Source of the DNA: Streptomyces sp. JJ36
GTDB lineage: Bacteria; Actinomycetota; Actinomycetes; Streptomycetales; Streptomycetaceae
Assembly (NCBI RefSeq): GCF_021696945.1
Contig: NZ_JACYHE010000018.1
Location: forward strand, 1 to 64,000
Length of the DNA: 64,000 nucleotides
Direction: 5' to 3'
A program made the translations under genes and the position numbers. How positions within the stretch are numbered: the first letter of the stretch is position 1; each line of letters starts with the position of its first letter. Shown piece after piece: positions 24,927-33,964 of the stretch. The notes under the pieces are model-generated. The model did no database searches. It was given only the letters and a program-made list of their open reading frames with translations, and had not been told where the DNA came from.

Positions 24927-26540
24927 TCAGGCTCCGGCCCCCTTGCCGGCGACGACCTCCGCGGCGGCCCGTCCGCAGACGCGGGCGGCGCCATGGGTGG
25001 CGATGTGCAGCGCTCCGGCCGGCGGCGCCTGGGGCACTCCCATCTCGACCACGACGGTGTCGGGGCGGGCCGTGAGCAGGGCTTCCAGCGCCTCGGCCAT
25101 CCAGGTGTGGCGGTGGACGTCGCGGACCACCGCGACGATCCTACGATCCCCCGCGGCGCCGAGCACATCCGCGACCGGCGCGGACGCCGCGGTGCCGGGC
25201 TCCGGAGGCCCGTAGGCGGCGGTGGTGGTGCCGGGCAGCAGCCGCTCCAGCTCGGCGGCGAGACCCCAGGGCGTCTCGTCCCCGACGGCGATGTTGGCGC
25301 CGGCCGCGAAGGAGGCGACGAACGGCGGCCCGGTCGGCGGGCGGTACCCCCGACCGCCGGTCACCCGCAGTGCCCGGCGGGCGGCGACCAGGCCGACGGG
25401 CTCCGCCCCCACGGCGGTCCCGGCGCTCCCGCTCGCCGTCCCCGTTCCGGGGCCCGGTCCTCCCGGGGCCGAGGGACCAGGCGCGTTCCCCTCCTGCACC
25501 GTCGACGCGCCTGCGCCCCTCGCCCAGCGCGCCAGTGCGCGCACCCGTGCCGCGGCGTCGGCCAGCCGCTCCGCGGCCAGCTCGCCGTCGCGCACGGCCT
25601 TCAGCAGGGCGTCGCGGAGCCGCAGCACGGTGTCCTCGTCGTTCAGCCCGCCGCCCACGCAGATCGCGTCGGCGCCGGCGGCCAGCGCGAGCACGCTGCC
25701 GCGCTCCAGTCCGTAGGTGGCGGAGATGGCCTGCATCTCCATCCCGTCGGTGACGATCAGCCCGTCGTGCCCGAGCCCGCCCGCGCTGCGCGGGGCGCGC
25801 AGCAGCCCGGTGAGCGCGGCCGGGCTGAGCGTGCCCGGCAGGGCGTCGTCCAGTGCGGGCAGCAGGATGTGTGCGCTCATCACGCACTTGCTGCCGGCGG
25901 CCACGGCGGCGCGGAAGGGCACCAGCTCGCGGTCCCGCAGGGTCTCCAGGTCGGCGTCGATACGGGGCAGGGCGAGGTGCGAGTCGACCGCGGTGTCGCC
26001 GTGGCCGGGGAAGTGCTTGACGCAGGCGGCGACGCCCGCGGACTGCAGCCCCTCCACCCAGGCGACGGTGTGCCGGGCGACGAGCTGCGGGTCGTCGCCG
26101 AAGGACCGGACGCCGATGACCGGGTTGTCGGGGTTCGAGTTGACATCGGCGGACGGCGCCCAGTTCAGGTTCACCCCGCAGGCGGCGAGGCGGCAGCCCA
26201 GCTCGCGGGCGACGGCCCGGGTGAGCTCCGGGTCGTCGACCGCGCCGAGGGCCAGGTTCCCGGGGAACGAGGAGCCCGTGCGCGACTCCAGGCGGGTGAC
26301 GTCGCCGCCCTCCTCGTCGATGGCGACGAGCACCTCGGGACGGACGGCGCGGAGTTCGGCGGTCAGCTCGGCCAGCTGACCGGGCGAGTCGATGTTCCGT
26401 CCGAAGAGCCCGACCGAGCACAGCCCCTCCTCGAGCTGCCGGAGCAGCCAGGACGGCGCGCTGGTCCCGGGAAAGCCGGGCTGCAGGACGGCGAGGGCGT
26501 CGCGGGTGAGGGCCCCGGTGTCGCGTACGAGGGTCGTCAT
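24927..26540 (-). CDS. dasD: GH3 beta-N-acetylglucosaminidase (DasD/NagZ-like)
   Basis: 537 residues, no signal peptide, so probably cytoplasmic. The GH3 domain has KHFPGHGDT (175-183, with the His/Asp general acid-base of NagZ enzymes) and nucleophile Asp265 in IVTDGMEM; VAIDEEGGDVTRL is also typical. A C-terminal alpha/beta sandwich domain follows a Gly/Pro/Ser-rich linker (about 360-400). It would release GlcNAc from imported chitobiose. AAGGGA precedes ATG 26540, 20 bp after dasC, so it is in one run with the transporter genes. Confidence 0.92.
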   Translation of the reverse strand: MTTLVRDTGALTRDALAVLQPGFPGTSAPSWLLRQLEEGLCSVGLFGRNIDSPGQLAELTAELRAVRPEVLVAIDEEGGDVTRLESRTGSSFPGNLALGAVDDPELTRAVARELGCRLAACGVNLNWAPSADVNSNPDNPVIGVRSFGDDPQLVARHTVAWVEGLQSAGVAACVKHFPGHGDTAVDSHLALPRIDADLETLRDRELVPFRAAVAAGSKCVMSAHILLPALDDALPGTLSPAALTGLLRAPRSAGGLGHDGLIVTDGMEMQAISATYGLERGSVLALAAGADAICVGGGLNDEDTVLRLRDALLKAVRDGELAAERLADAAARVRALARWARGAGASTVQEGNAPGPSAPGGPGPGTGTASGSAGTAVGAEPVGLVAARRALRVTGGRGYRPPTGPPFVASFAAGANIAVGDETPWGLAAELERLLPGTTTAAYGPPEPGTAASAPVADVLGAAGDRRIVAVVRDVHRHTWMAEALEALLTARPDTVVVEMGVPQAPPAGALHIATHGAARVCGRAAAEVVAGKGAGA

Positions 26541-26560
26541 GGACTGGTATCCCTTCGGGG

Positions 26561-27427
26561 TCAACCCTTCACGGCGCCGGCGCTGAGCCCGCCGACGGCG
26601 CGTCGCTGGAGGAAGAGGAAGAGCAGCAGCACGGGCACGGCGAAGAGCGAGGAGGCGGCCATGGTCGCCCCCCAGTCGTTGCCGAAGGCCGTCTGGAACT
26701 GGGTGAGCCAGAGCGGCAGGGTGTAGGCCTCGGACTCCTTGTTGAGCACCAGCACCATGGCGAACTCGTTCCACGCGGTGATGAACCCGAAGAGCGAGGT
26801 GGACATGAGCCCCGGGGCCAGCAGCGGGAAGATCACCCGGAAGAACGCCTGGGTGCGTCCGCAGCCGTCGATCAGCGCGGCCTCCTCCAGCTCCTTGGGC
26901 ACGGCGGCGATGAAGCCGCGCAGGGTCCAGACGGTGAAGGGCAGGACCATCACGAAGTAGATGAGGGTGAGGGTCCCGATGCTGTTGAGCATCTCGGCGT
27001 CGCGGGCGATCAGGTACATCACGATGACCATCACCTCCCACGGCGCCATCTGGGCCATCATCACCGCGAGCACCAGGCCCTTGCGGCCGCGGAACCGCAT
27101 GCGCACGATCGCGAAGCCGGCGGCCAGCGCCACGAGCAGGGCGAGCAGCACCGCGCCGACCGTGACGGTGAGGCTGTTCCGCACATAGGTCCAGAACAGC
27201 TCCACCTCGGTGGCCGTGCCGTAGTGCTCGAAGGTCGGGCTGAAGAGGAAGGTGGGCGTCTTGGTGAGGACCTGGGAGGCCGGCTTGAAGGACGTGGAGA
27301 ACATCCAGTAGACGGGGAAGACGAAGACGACCGTGAGCACGAGCGCGACGGCGTTCGGCCAGATCCTGCCCAGCGTCTTGCGGCGCCGGGCACGCAGGGC
27401 GGCCCGGTCGGCGAGGGTGGTGCTCAC
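26561..27427 (-). CDS. dasC: chitobiose ABC transporter permease DasC
   Basis: 288 residues with six transmembrane helices (MalG type). The EAA loop EEAALIDGCGRTQAFFRVIFPLLAPG contacts the shared ATPase, which is not encoded here (MsiK in Streptomyces). GTG 27427 overlaps the dasB stop in GTGA, so translation is coupled. With DasA and DasB it imports (GlcNAc)2. Confidence 0.94.
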   Translation of the reverse strand: MSTTLADRAALRARRRKTLGRIWPNAVALVLTVVFVFPVYWMFSTSFKPASQVLTKTPTFLFSPTFEHYGTATEVELFWTYVRNSLTVTVGAVLLALLVALAAGFAIVRMRFRGRKGLVLAVMMAQMAPWEVMVIVMYLIARDAEMLNSIGTLTLIYFVMVLPFTVWTLRGFIAAVPKELEEAALIDGCGRTQAFFRVIFPLLAPGLMSTSLFGFITAWNEFAMVLVLNKESEAYTLPLWLTQFQTAFGNDWGATMAASSLFAVPVLLLFLFLQRRAVGGLSAGAVKG

Positions 27428-28413
27428 TGCTCCTCCTCCTGCTTGAGGATCAGGCGGAAGTAGAAGGACATGGCGACCAGCAGAATGAGGATGGTCAGTA
27501 CGGACGCGGCCGCGGCGGTGCCGAAGTTCATCTGGGCCATGCCCTCGATGTAGGCGAAGACCGGCAGGGTCTCGGACTCGCGGTCGGGCCCACCGCCGTT
27601 CAGCGCCACGATCTGGGCGAACGCCTTGAAGACCCAGATGATCTCCAGGAACGTGGTGATCAGGAAGAACGGCTTCATGATCGGGAGGATCACGGAGCGG
27701 AAGAGCCGCGCGTTGCCGGCGCCGTCCATCCGGGCGGCCTCGTAGAGCTCGGCGCTGATGGTGGTCAGCCCGGCGTAGAGGTTGAGCGCCACGAACGGGA
27801 CCGAGGCCCAGACGATCAGCAGGGTGACGATGGCCAGCGTGGAGAAGCCGGTGCCGAACCAGTTGTGCTGCTCGTAGCCGGCGAAGCCGAGGCTGCGCAT
27901 CACCCAGTTCATGACGCCGAACTGGGTGTCGAAGAGCCAGCGGAAGACGGTGGCGGAGGCGACGATCGGCATCGCCCAGGCCATCACCAAGGCGAGTGAG
28001 AGCACCAGCCGCATCGCCTTCCCCAGCCGGTTCAGCAGCAGGCCGACGAGAGTGCCCAGCACCATGATCAGGGTGACGTTGACACCCATGAAGACGAAGG
28101 TGCGCACCACGACGGTCCAGAAGGCGTCGTCGCTCAGCAGCTCGGTGTAGTTGGTGAAGCCGGTCCAGACCGTCTCCCGGGAGATCATCTCCGTGCGGCC
28201 GAGCTGCTGGAACGAGAGCACGATGTTCCGCACCAGCGGATAGCCCAGGAAGACCAGCAGCGAGACGGCTGCCGGGGCGATCAGCGCGTACGGCACCCAC
28301 CCCTGGGGCAGCGAGCGCCGGGCCCGGGGGCCCGGACCGGCCGGCCGGGGCGCGGGCTTGTCGGGCGGCGGCTCCTGGACGGCGGGAGGCGCTCCCTCGG
28401 TGTGCACGGTCAT
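27424..28413 (-). CDS. dasB: chitobiose ABC transporter permease DasB
   Basis: 329 residues (MalF type): a 35-residue Pro-rich cytoplasmic tail, then six helices. The EAA loop is LYEAARMDGAGNARLFRSVILPIMKP. GAGGAAGAAGACC precedes ATG 28413. The 154-bp gap to dasA contains a stable hairpin that may lower dasBC expression relative to dasA. Confidence 0.94.
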   Translation of the reverse strand: MTVHTEGAPPAVQEPPPDKPAPRPAGPGPRARRSLPQGWVPYALIAPAAVSLLVFLGYPLVRNIVLSFQQLGRTEMISRETVWTGFTNYTELLSDDAFWTVVVRTFVFMGVNVTLIMVLGTLVGLLLNRLGKAMRLVLSLALVMAWAMPIVASATVFRWLFDTQFGVMNWVMRSLGFAGYEQHNWFGTGFSTLAIVTLLIVWASVPFVALNLYAGLTTISAELYEAARMDGAGNARLFRSVILPIMKPFFLITTFLEIIWVFKAFAQIVALNGGGPDRESETLPVFAYIEGMAQMNFGTAAAASVLTILILLVAMSFYFRLILKQEEEQ

Positions 28414-28529
28414 GGTCTTCTTCCTCGCGGTGCGGGGCGAGCGGACTCGTGGGGGGGCGGCGCTCGGAGCGCGCTGGGGCGTACGGGCCGCGCGGCCCGG
28501 GGCCCGCCGGGCGGCCCGGGCCACGGGCG

Positions 28530-28560
28530 GGGCGCCCCGGCCGGGTCCGCCGGGGCGCCC
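28530..28560 (-). terminator. attenuator-like hairpin between dasA and dasB
   Basis: Perfect 11-bp arms (GGGCGCCCCGG at 28530-28540 and its complement at 28550-28560) lie 8 bp past the dasA stop. A partial terminator here would give more binding protein than permease. Confidence 0.65.
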
Positions 28561-28567
28561 GCGGGCG

Positions 28568-29845
28568 TCAGCTCTTGTTGATGCGCTCGGTGATCACCTT
28601 GTCGGCCTCCTCACCGGCCTGCTCCGGGTCCGCGCCCTTGAGCACCTTGGTCATGTACTCCTTGATCGGGTTCGGCTCCGTCTCGACGTTCGCCCAGCCC
28701 GGGGTCACCGGGGTGATCCGGCCCGCCTCGGCGGACTGCACCATGGCCGCGGCGAAGGAGCCCTCCTCCGGCTGCACCTGGGCGGCCTCGCTGTTCGGCA
28801 GCAGGCCGCCGCCGGTCTCCTCGGCGTACTTCTTCATCCATTTCGTGGAGGTGGCGAGCTTGAGCCACTCCTGCGCCAGCTCCTTGTTCCGGGAGCGCTC
28901 GGGGACGGCGAGGTTGGAGCCGCCGAAGAAGACGTGACCCGGCTGGTCCGCGGTCTTGCCCGGGATCGGGAAGTAGCCGAAGTCGGCCTTGCCGCCGGCC
29001 TCCTCGATCGCGGTGACGGCGCCGCTCGCCTCCCAGCCGAGACCGATCCAGGAGGCGACGTCGCCCTTCGGCACCACGTCGGTGGACTGCTGCGGGGTCG
29101 CCTCGTCGGTGTCCTTGGGGGCGGTGGAGAAGGACTGGAGCTTCTTGTAGAAGTTCATGGCCGCGGCGGCCTCCGGGGTGCCGAGTGTGCCCTTCCAGGA
29201 GTCGCCGTCCTCGGCCGCCAGCGTGCCGCCCTCGTCCCAGAGGAAGCCGGCGTAGACGTACCAGCTCTGACCGGGCAGGTAGATCGGCTGCTTGCCGGTC
29301 TCGTCCTTGATCTTCCGGAGGCCGTCGATCCACTCGTCACGGGTCTCGGGCGGCTCGACCCCGGCGTCCGCGTAGATGCTCTTGTCGTAGATCACCGCGC
29401 GGTTCGCCGCGTACCAGGGGGCGGCGTAGAGCTTGCCGTCCAGCTCCGCGGAGGAGACCATGCCCTTGTTCCACGCGTCGTAGCCGAGCTCGTCCTTCAT
29501 CCCGGTGAGGTCGGCGAGGCCGCCGGTCACCGCGTAGCCGGCGGTCTGGGTGTTGCCGAGCTCCAGCACGTCGGGCGGGGAGTCCTCGGAGAGAGCGGTG
29601 GTGATCTTCTCCTGGATCCCGTTCCACTGCTGGACCTTCATCTCGACCTCGGCGCCCTCGTGCTGGGCTTCGAACTCCTTGTTGAGGGCCTTGGTCCAGG
29701 GGTCGGGGGCGGAACCGTCCATGACCCAGACGGTCAGCGTCTTCTTCCCCCCGTCGCCGGCGTCGGAGCCGTCGTCCGAGCCACAGGCCGCGACGCTGGT
29801 GACCATGGCCGCGACCCCCACGGCCGCTATGAGCTTGCGCCTCAC
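28568..29845 (-). CDS. dasA: chitobiose-binding lipoprotein DasA
   Basis: 425 residues. Signal peptide MRRKLIAAVGVAAMVTSVAAC with lipobox cysteine Cys21 anchors it outside the membrane. An SBP_bac_1 domain follows (TLTVWVMDGSAPDPWTKALNKEFEAQ...). It delivers N,N'-diacetylchitobiose to DasBC. GTG 29845 is preceded by GAGGAGG. Two DasR sites lie upstream. DasA also affects development in S. coelicolor and S. griseus. Confidence 0.95.
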   Translation of the reverse strand: MRRKLIAAVGVAAMVTSVAACGSDDGSDAGDGGKKTLTVWVMDGSAPDPWTKALNKEFEAQHEGAEVEMKVQQWNGIQEKITTALSEDSPPDVLELGNTQTAGYAVTGGLADLTGMKDELGYDAWNKGMVSSAELDGKLYAAPWYAANRAVIYDKSIYADAGVEPPETRDEWIDGLRKIKDETGKQPIYLPGQSWYVYAGFLWDEGGTLAAEDGDSWKGTLGTPEAAAAMNFYKKLQSFSTAPKDTDEATPQQSTDVVPKGDVASWIGLGWEASGAVTAIEEAGGKADFGYFPIPGKTADQPGHVFFGGSNLAVPERSRNKELAQEWLKLATSTKWMKKYAEETGGGLLPNSEAAQVQPEEGSFAAAMVQSAEAGRITPVTPGWANVETEPNPIKEYMTKVLKGADPEQAGEEADKVITERINKS

Positions 29846-29886
29846 GCCATCCTCCTCAAGGGGATGCGATGCTGCCTCCCCGGGTT

Positions 29887-29902
29887 AATGGTTTAGACCA
29901 GT
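29887..29902. promoter_or_regulatory. DasR operator dre1 upstream of dasA
   Basis: AATGGTTTAGACCAGT matches the dre consensus ACTGGTCTAGACCACT at 13 of 16 positions. It lies 42 bp upstream of the dasA start. Confidence 0.8.
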
Positions 29903-29910
29903 GCCCGCAG

Positions 29911-29926
29911 CTTGGCCTAGACCTAT
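29911..29926. promoter_or_regulatory. second DasR operator dre2
   Basis: CTTGGCCTAGACCTAT keeps the TGGcCTAGACC core and follows dre1 by 24 bp, close to two helical turns plus a few bases. Both sites lie between dasA and dasR. Confidence 0.65.
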
Positions 29927-29984
29927 AGGGGTGTCAACGGTGTATAAAGCTCGCTGTCGGTTCCGTTATCGGAACGACATCTGA

Positions 29985-30974
<990 letters not shown>

Positions 30975-31087
30975 CGGTCGGCTGACACCCCCCTGGCAGA
31001 GCGCTGACCGGTGGCTGTACGCCATGCCGTGTGGCCGGTCCGTTATGCGGCGGGGTAGTGACGCGGCCCCGGGACGGTGACTAGATT

Positions 31088-31106
31088 TCCTGCGCATCAC
31101 GCAGGA
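31088..31106. promoter_or_regulatory. inverted repeat upstream of the DUF3311/symporter operon
   Basis: TCCTGCG-CATCA-CGCAGGA has perfect 7-bp arms and lies 33 bp before the ATG at 31139. It could be an operator or a leader hairpin. Confidence 0.45.
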
Positions 31107-31138
31107 GATCACTGAGCGCCAGGGACGGAGCACCAGCC

Positions 31139-31408
31139 ATGTCACCACCTCAGGGAGCCCGGAGTGAGCCCGTGGTCACACCGTCACGTGTGATCGCCGG
31201 ACTCTGCCTGTTCGCTCCGTTCGTCGCGATGCTGTGGGTCGGCTCGTACGACAGCGAGGAACCGAAGTTCATCGGCATCCCCTTCTTCTACTGGTACCAG
31301 ATGCTCTGGGTGCCCATCGCGACCGCCCTGACCGGCACCGCGTACGTCCTGGTCCGGCGTGAGCAGGCACAGCGGCGCCGCCGCCACGAGGAAGGGGGCC
31401 GCTCGTGA
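31139..31408 (+). CDS. DUF3311 small membrane protein, symporter partner
   Basis: 89 residues with two transmembrane helices (VIAGLCLFAPFVAMLWVGSY and FFYWYQMLWVPIATALTGTAYVLV), typical of DUF3311. Such proteins are encoded directly upstream of solute:sodium symporters of the MctP type, and the next gene overlaps this one in GTGA. It probably assists or stabilises the transporter. GGACGGAG precedes the ATG. Confidence 0.88.
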   Translation: MSPPQGARSEPVVTPSRVIAGLCLFAPFVAMLWVGSYDSEEPKFIGIPFFYWYQMLWVPIATALTGTAYVLVRREQAQRRRRHEEGGRS

Positions 31409-33006
31409 ACGAGGGCGTGAACGTCGTCGCACTCATCGTCTTCCTCTTCTTCTTCGGCGTCGTGACGGTGATGGGCTTCCTCGCCGCACGCTGGCGCAAG
31501 GCCGCCGACGCCCTCAACCTCGACGAATGGGGTCTGGGCGGACGGAGCTTCGGGACCTGGATCACCTGGTTCCTGCTCGGCGGCGACCTCTACACCGCGT
31601 ACACCTTCGTCGCCGTGCCCGCGGCCATCTACGCGGCGGGGGCGGCCGGCTTCTTCGCGGTGCCGTACACCATCCTGGTGTATCCGCTGATCTTCACCTT
31701 CCTGCCGCGGCTCTGGTCCGTGTCGCACCGGCACGGCTACGTCACCACCTCGGACTTCGTGAAGGGCCGCTTCGGCTCCCGCGGGCTGTCCCTGGCGGTG
31801 GCGCTCACCGGCATCCTCGCCACCATGCCGTACATCGCGCTGCAGCTCGTCGGCATCCAGGCGGTGCTGGACGTGCTGGGCATCGGCGGCGGCGACTCGA
31901 CCCACTGGTTCGTCAAGGACCTGCCGCTGCTGATCGCCTTCGGTGTGCTGGCGGCCTACACCTACTCCTCCGGGCTGCGCGCGCCGGCCCTGATCGCGTT
32001 CGTGAAGGACACGCTCATCTACATCGTGATCGCGGTCGCGATCGTCTACATCCCGATCGAGCTGGGCGGCTTCGACGACATCTTCTCCAGCGCCGAGGAG
32101 AAGTTCGCGGACACCGGCGGGTCGCTGATCACCGGCGCGGACGCGCACTGGGGCTACGCCACCCTGGCCCTCGGCTCCGCACTGGCGCTCTTCATGTACC
32201 CGCACGCCATCACCGCCACGCTGTCCAGCCGCAGCCGCGAGGTGATCCGGCGCAACACCACCATCCTGCCGCTGTACTCCCTGATGCTGGGCCTGCTCGC
32301 GCTGCTCGGCTTCATGGGCATCGCGGCCGGGATCGAGGTGGACAACGGGCAGCTCATCGTGCCGCAACTGTTCGAGAACATGTTCCCGGACTGGTTCACC
32401 GGCGTGGCCTTCGCGGCCATCGGCATCGGGGCCCTGGTGCCGGCGGCCATCATGTCGATCGCGGCCGCGAACCTCTTCACCCGCAACATCTACCGGGACT
32501 TCCTCAAGCCGGACGCCACGCCGGAGCAGGAGACCAAGGTCTCCAAGATCGCCTCGCTGCTGGTCAAGGTCGGTGCGCTGGCCTTCGTCCTCACCCTGGA
32601 CAAGACCGCGGCGATCAACTTCCAGCTCCTCGGCGGCATCTGGATCGTGCAGACCATGCCGGCGCTGGTCGGCGGCCTGTTCACCCGGTGGTTCCACCGC
32701 TGGGCGCTGCTCGCCGGCTGGGCCGTGGGCATGCTCTACGGCACGGTGGCGGCGTACCACGTCTCCAGCCCGACCCAGGAGCACTTCGCCGGCAGCAGCG
32801 ACACCATCCCGCTCATCGGGGAGATCGGCTACATCGGGCTCACCGCCTTCGTGCTCAACGCGGTGGTGACGGTGGCCCTCACCCTGGTGCTGCGGGCGAT
32901 GAAGGCGCCCGACGGGCCGGACGAGACCCGGCCCTCCGACTACACCGCGGACGCGGGCGACCCCGACGTCCAGGAGGAGCTCCCCGCGCCCACCGGCGCG
33001 CACTGA
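31405..33006 (+). CDS. sodium:solute symporter (MctP-like monocarboxylate permease)
   Basis: 533 residues with about 13 helices of the SSS family. The family start DEWGLGGRSFGTWITWFLLGGDLYTAYTFVAVPA resembles MctP, the lactate/pyruvate/alanine permease, and the DUF3311 partner upstream agrees with this branch. GTG 31405 overlaps the upstream stop, so translation is coupled. Substrate is inferred only from family resemblance. Confidence 0.9.
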   Translation: MNEGVNVVALIVFLFFFGVVTVMGFLAARWRKAADALNLDEWGLGGRSFGTWITWFLLGGDLYTAYTFVAVPAAIYAAGAAGFFAVPYTILVYPLIFTFLPRLWSVSHRHGYVTTSDFVKGRFGSRGLSLAVALTGILATMPYIALQLVGIQAVLDVLGIGGGDSTHWFVKDLPLLIAFGVLAAYTYSSGLRAPALIAFVKDTLIYIVIAVAIVYIPIELGGFDDIFSSAEEKFADTGGSLITGADAHWGYATLALGSALALFMYPHAITATLSSRSREVIRRNTTILPLYSLMLGLLALLGFMGIAAGIEVDNGQLIVPQLFENMFPDWFTGVAFAAIGIGALVPAAIMSIAAANLFTRNIYRDFLKPDATPEQETKVSKIASLLVKVGALAFVLTLDKTAAINFQLLGGIWIVQTMPALVGGLFTRWFHRWALLAGWAVGMLYGTVAAYHVSSPTQEHFAGSSDTIPLIGEIGYIGLTAFVLNAVVTVALTLVLRAMKAPDGPDETRPSDYTADAGDPDVQEELPAPTGAH

Positions 33007-33025
33007 GCCGCACCGCCGGCACCTC

Positions 33026-33067
33026 GCGCCGCTGCCCGCCGGGGCCGCTCCCGGCGGGCAGCGGCGC
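33026..33067 (+). terminator. terminator after the symporter gene
   Basis: Perfect 18-bp arms (33026-33043 and 33050-33067, GCGCCGCTGCC...GGCAGCGGCGC) with a 6-nt loop start 20 bp past the stop. Confidence 0.85.
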
Positions 33068-33080
33068 GTCCCGGCCCTCC

Positions 33081-33116
33081 GCACCCCACCGGCAGGCCCG
33101 CCTGTCGGTGGGGTGC
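33081..33116 (+). terminator. second hairpin immediately before the GNAT gene
   Basis: 16-bp arms (33081-33096 and 33101-33116, one G-U pair) with a CCCG loop end 14 bp before ATG 33131. It may back up the terminator, or fold in the leader of the GNAT mRNA. Confidence 0.6.
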
Positions 33117-33130
33117 TGCATGCTGGGGGC

Positions 33131-33646
33131 ATGGACGTGACGATCAGGGCCGCGCGGGAGGACGAGTTCGAGGCCGTCGGCGAGTTGACGGCCGGCGCCT
33201 ATCTGGACGACGGTCTGCTGACCTACGGCGCGGAGGACTCGTACCTCGCCGTGCTGCGGGACGTACGGCGCCGGGCGGAGCACGGTGAGATCCTCGTCGC
33301 CGTGGCCGCCGCGTCGGCGGACGTGGTCGGCACGGCGACGTTCGTGTGGGATGCCGGGGAGTTCGCGGACATCGCACAGCCGGGCGAGGGTGAGTTCCGC
33401 ATGCTGGCGGTCCGCCGGGAGGGGCGCGGCCGTGGCGTGGGCGAGGCGCTGGTACGGGAATGTCTGGCGCGGGCGCGCGAGCGCGGGCTGCACCGGATGG
33501 TGCTCTCCAGCAGCCCCGAGATGACCACGGCGCACCGGCTCTACGGACGACTGGGTTTCACCCGTACCCCGGAGCGCGACTGGGAGCCGATCCCCGGACT
33601 GGCCCTGCTGACGTTCGCGCTCGACCTCACGGACGGGGACCGCTGA
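33131..33646 (+). CDS. GNAT-family N-acetyltransferase
   Basis: 171 residues. The acetyl-CoA binding motif A is EFRMLAVRREGRGRGVGEALVRECLARARERG (with RxxGxG/A), and motif B follows in MVLSSSPEMTTAHRLYGRLGF. The acceptor is unknown. ATG 33131 fits the usual MDVTIRAAREDEFE start; an in-frame GTG at 33113 would add six residues but lies inside a strong hairpin. Confidence 0.88.
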   Translation: MDVTIRAAREDEFEAVGELTAGAYLDDGLLTYGAEDSYLAVLRDVRRRAEHGEILVAVAAASADVVGTATFVWDAGEFADIAQPGEGEFRMLAVRREGRGRGVGEALVRECLARARERGLHRMVLSSSPEMTTAHRLYGRLGFTRTPERDWEPIPGLALLTFALDLTDGDR

Positions 33647-33669
33647 CTCCGGGGCCAACCGTACCACCG

Positions 33670-33685
33670 ACACAAGATGTTGGGG
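33670..33685. promoter_or_regulatory. NrdR box 1
   Basis: ACACAAGATGTTGGGG fits the NrdR consensus acaCwAtATaTwGtgt. Its start is 31 bp from that of box 2, the three-turn spacing typical of NrdR box pairs. Confidence 0.75.
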
Positions 33686-33700
33686 TGCTCGCACGCAGCG

Positions 33701-33716
33701 GCACAACATGTATGCT
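33701..33716. promoter_or_regulatory. NrdR box 2 overlapping a likely -10
   Basis: GCACAACATGTATGCT is the second NrdR box. It includes TATGCT, a plausible -10 element, so NrdR binding would block the nrdAB promoter. Confidence 0.7.
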
Positions 33717-33890
33717 CGTGCTCGCCGTCGCCGCAGGGGAACCCGGTGCGAGTCCGGGGCTGTCCCGCAACGGTGTGCGGTGCGCCGTGCCGCCCGGGAG
33801 GGCGCCGACGCGCCGCGAGTCCGAGCACCTGCCGGCGGTTCGTACACGTCCGGGCCCCGTGGGATGGGCCGGCGGACGCGAGGTGACGCC
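33717..33890 (+). ncRNA. adenosylcobalamin riboswitch (B12 element) upstream of nrdA
   Basis: The conserved core is visible: CAGGGGAACCCGGTGCGA at 33734-33751, then AGTCCGGGGCTGTCCCGCAA (33751-33770), and the B12 box GAGTCCGAGCACCTGCC at 33817-33833. It resembles the element known in front of nrdABS in S. coelicolor, where B12 turns off the class Ia enzyme in favour of B12-dependent NrdJ. The outer boundaries are estimates. Confidence 0.88.
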
Positions 33891-33964
33891 TGCTCGACAC
33901 CGGGCCGCCCTGCGCCGTCGCCCACCCCCGAAGGGCCGCGCCGAGCGAGGGAGAGCACCCCATC

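Larger units (their letters stand above)
33647..33964. other. 318-bp nrdAB leader region
   Basis: It contains two NrdR boxes and an adenosylcobalamin riboswitch, annotated separately, then about 70 bp to the nrdA start. No protein gene is supported here. Confidence 0.8.

Noticed and set aside
31288..33132. 614-codon minus-strand frame opposite the symporter gene
   Set aside because: Shadow of a strongly supported transporter gene; Arg/Asp/Gly-rich without domains.
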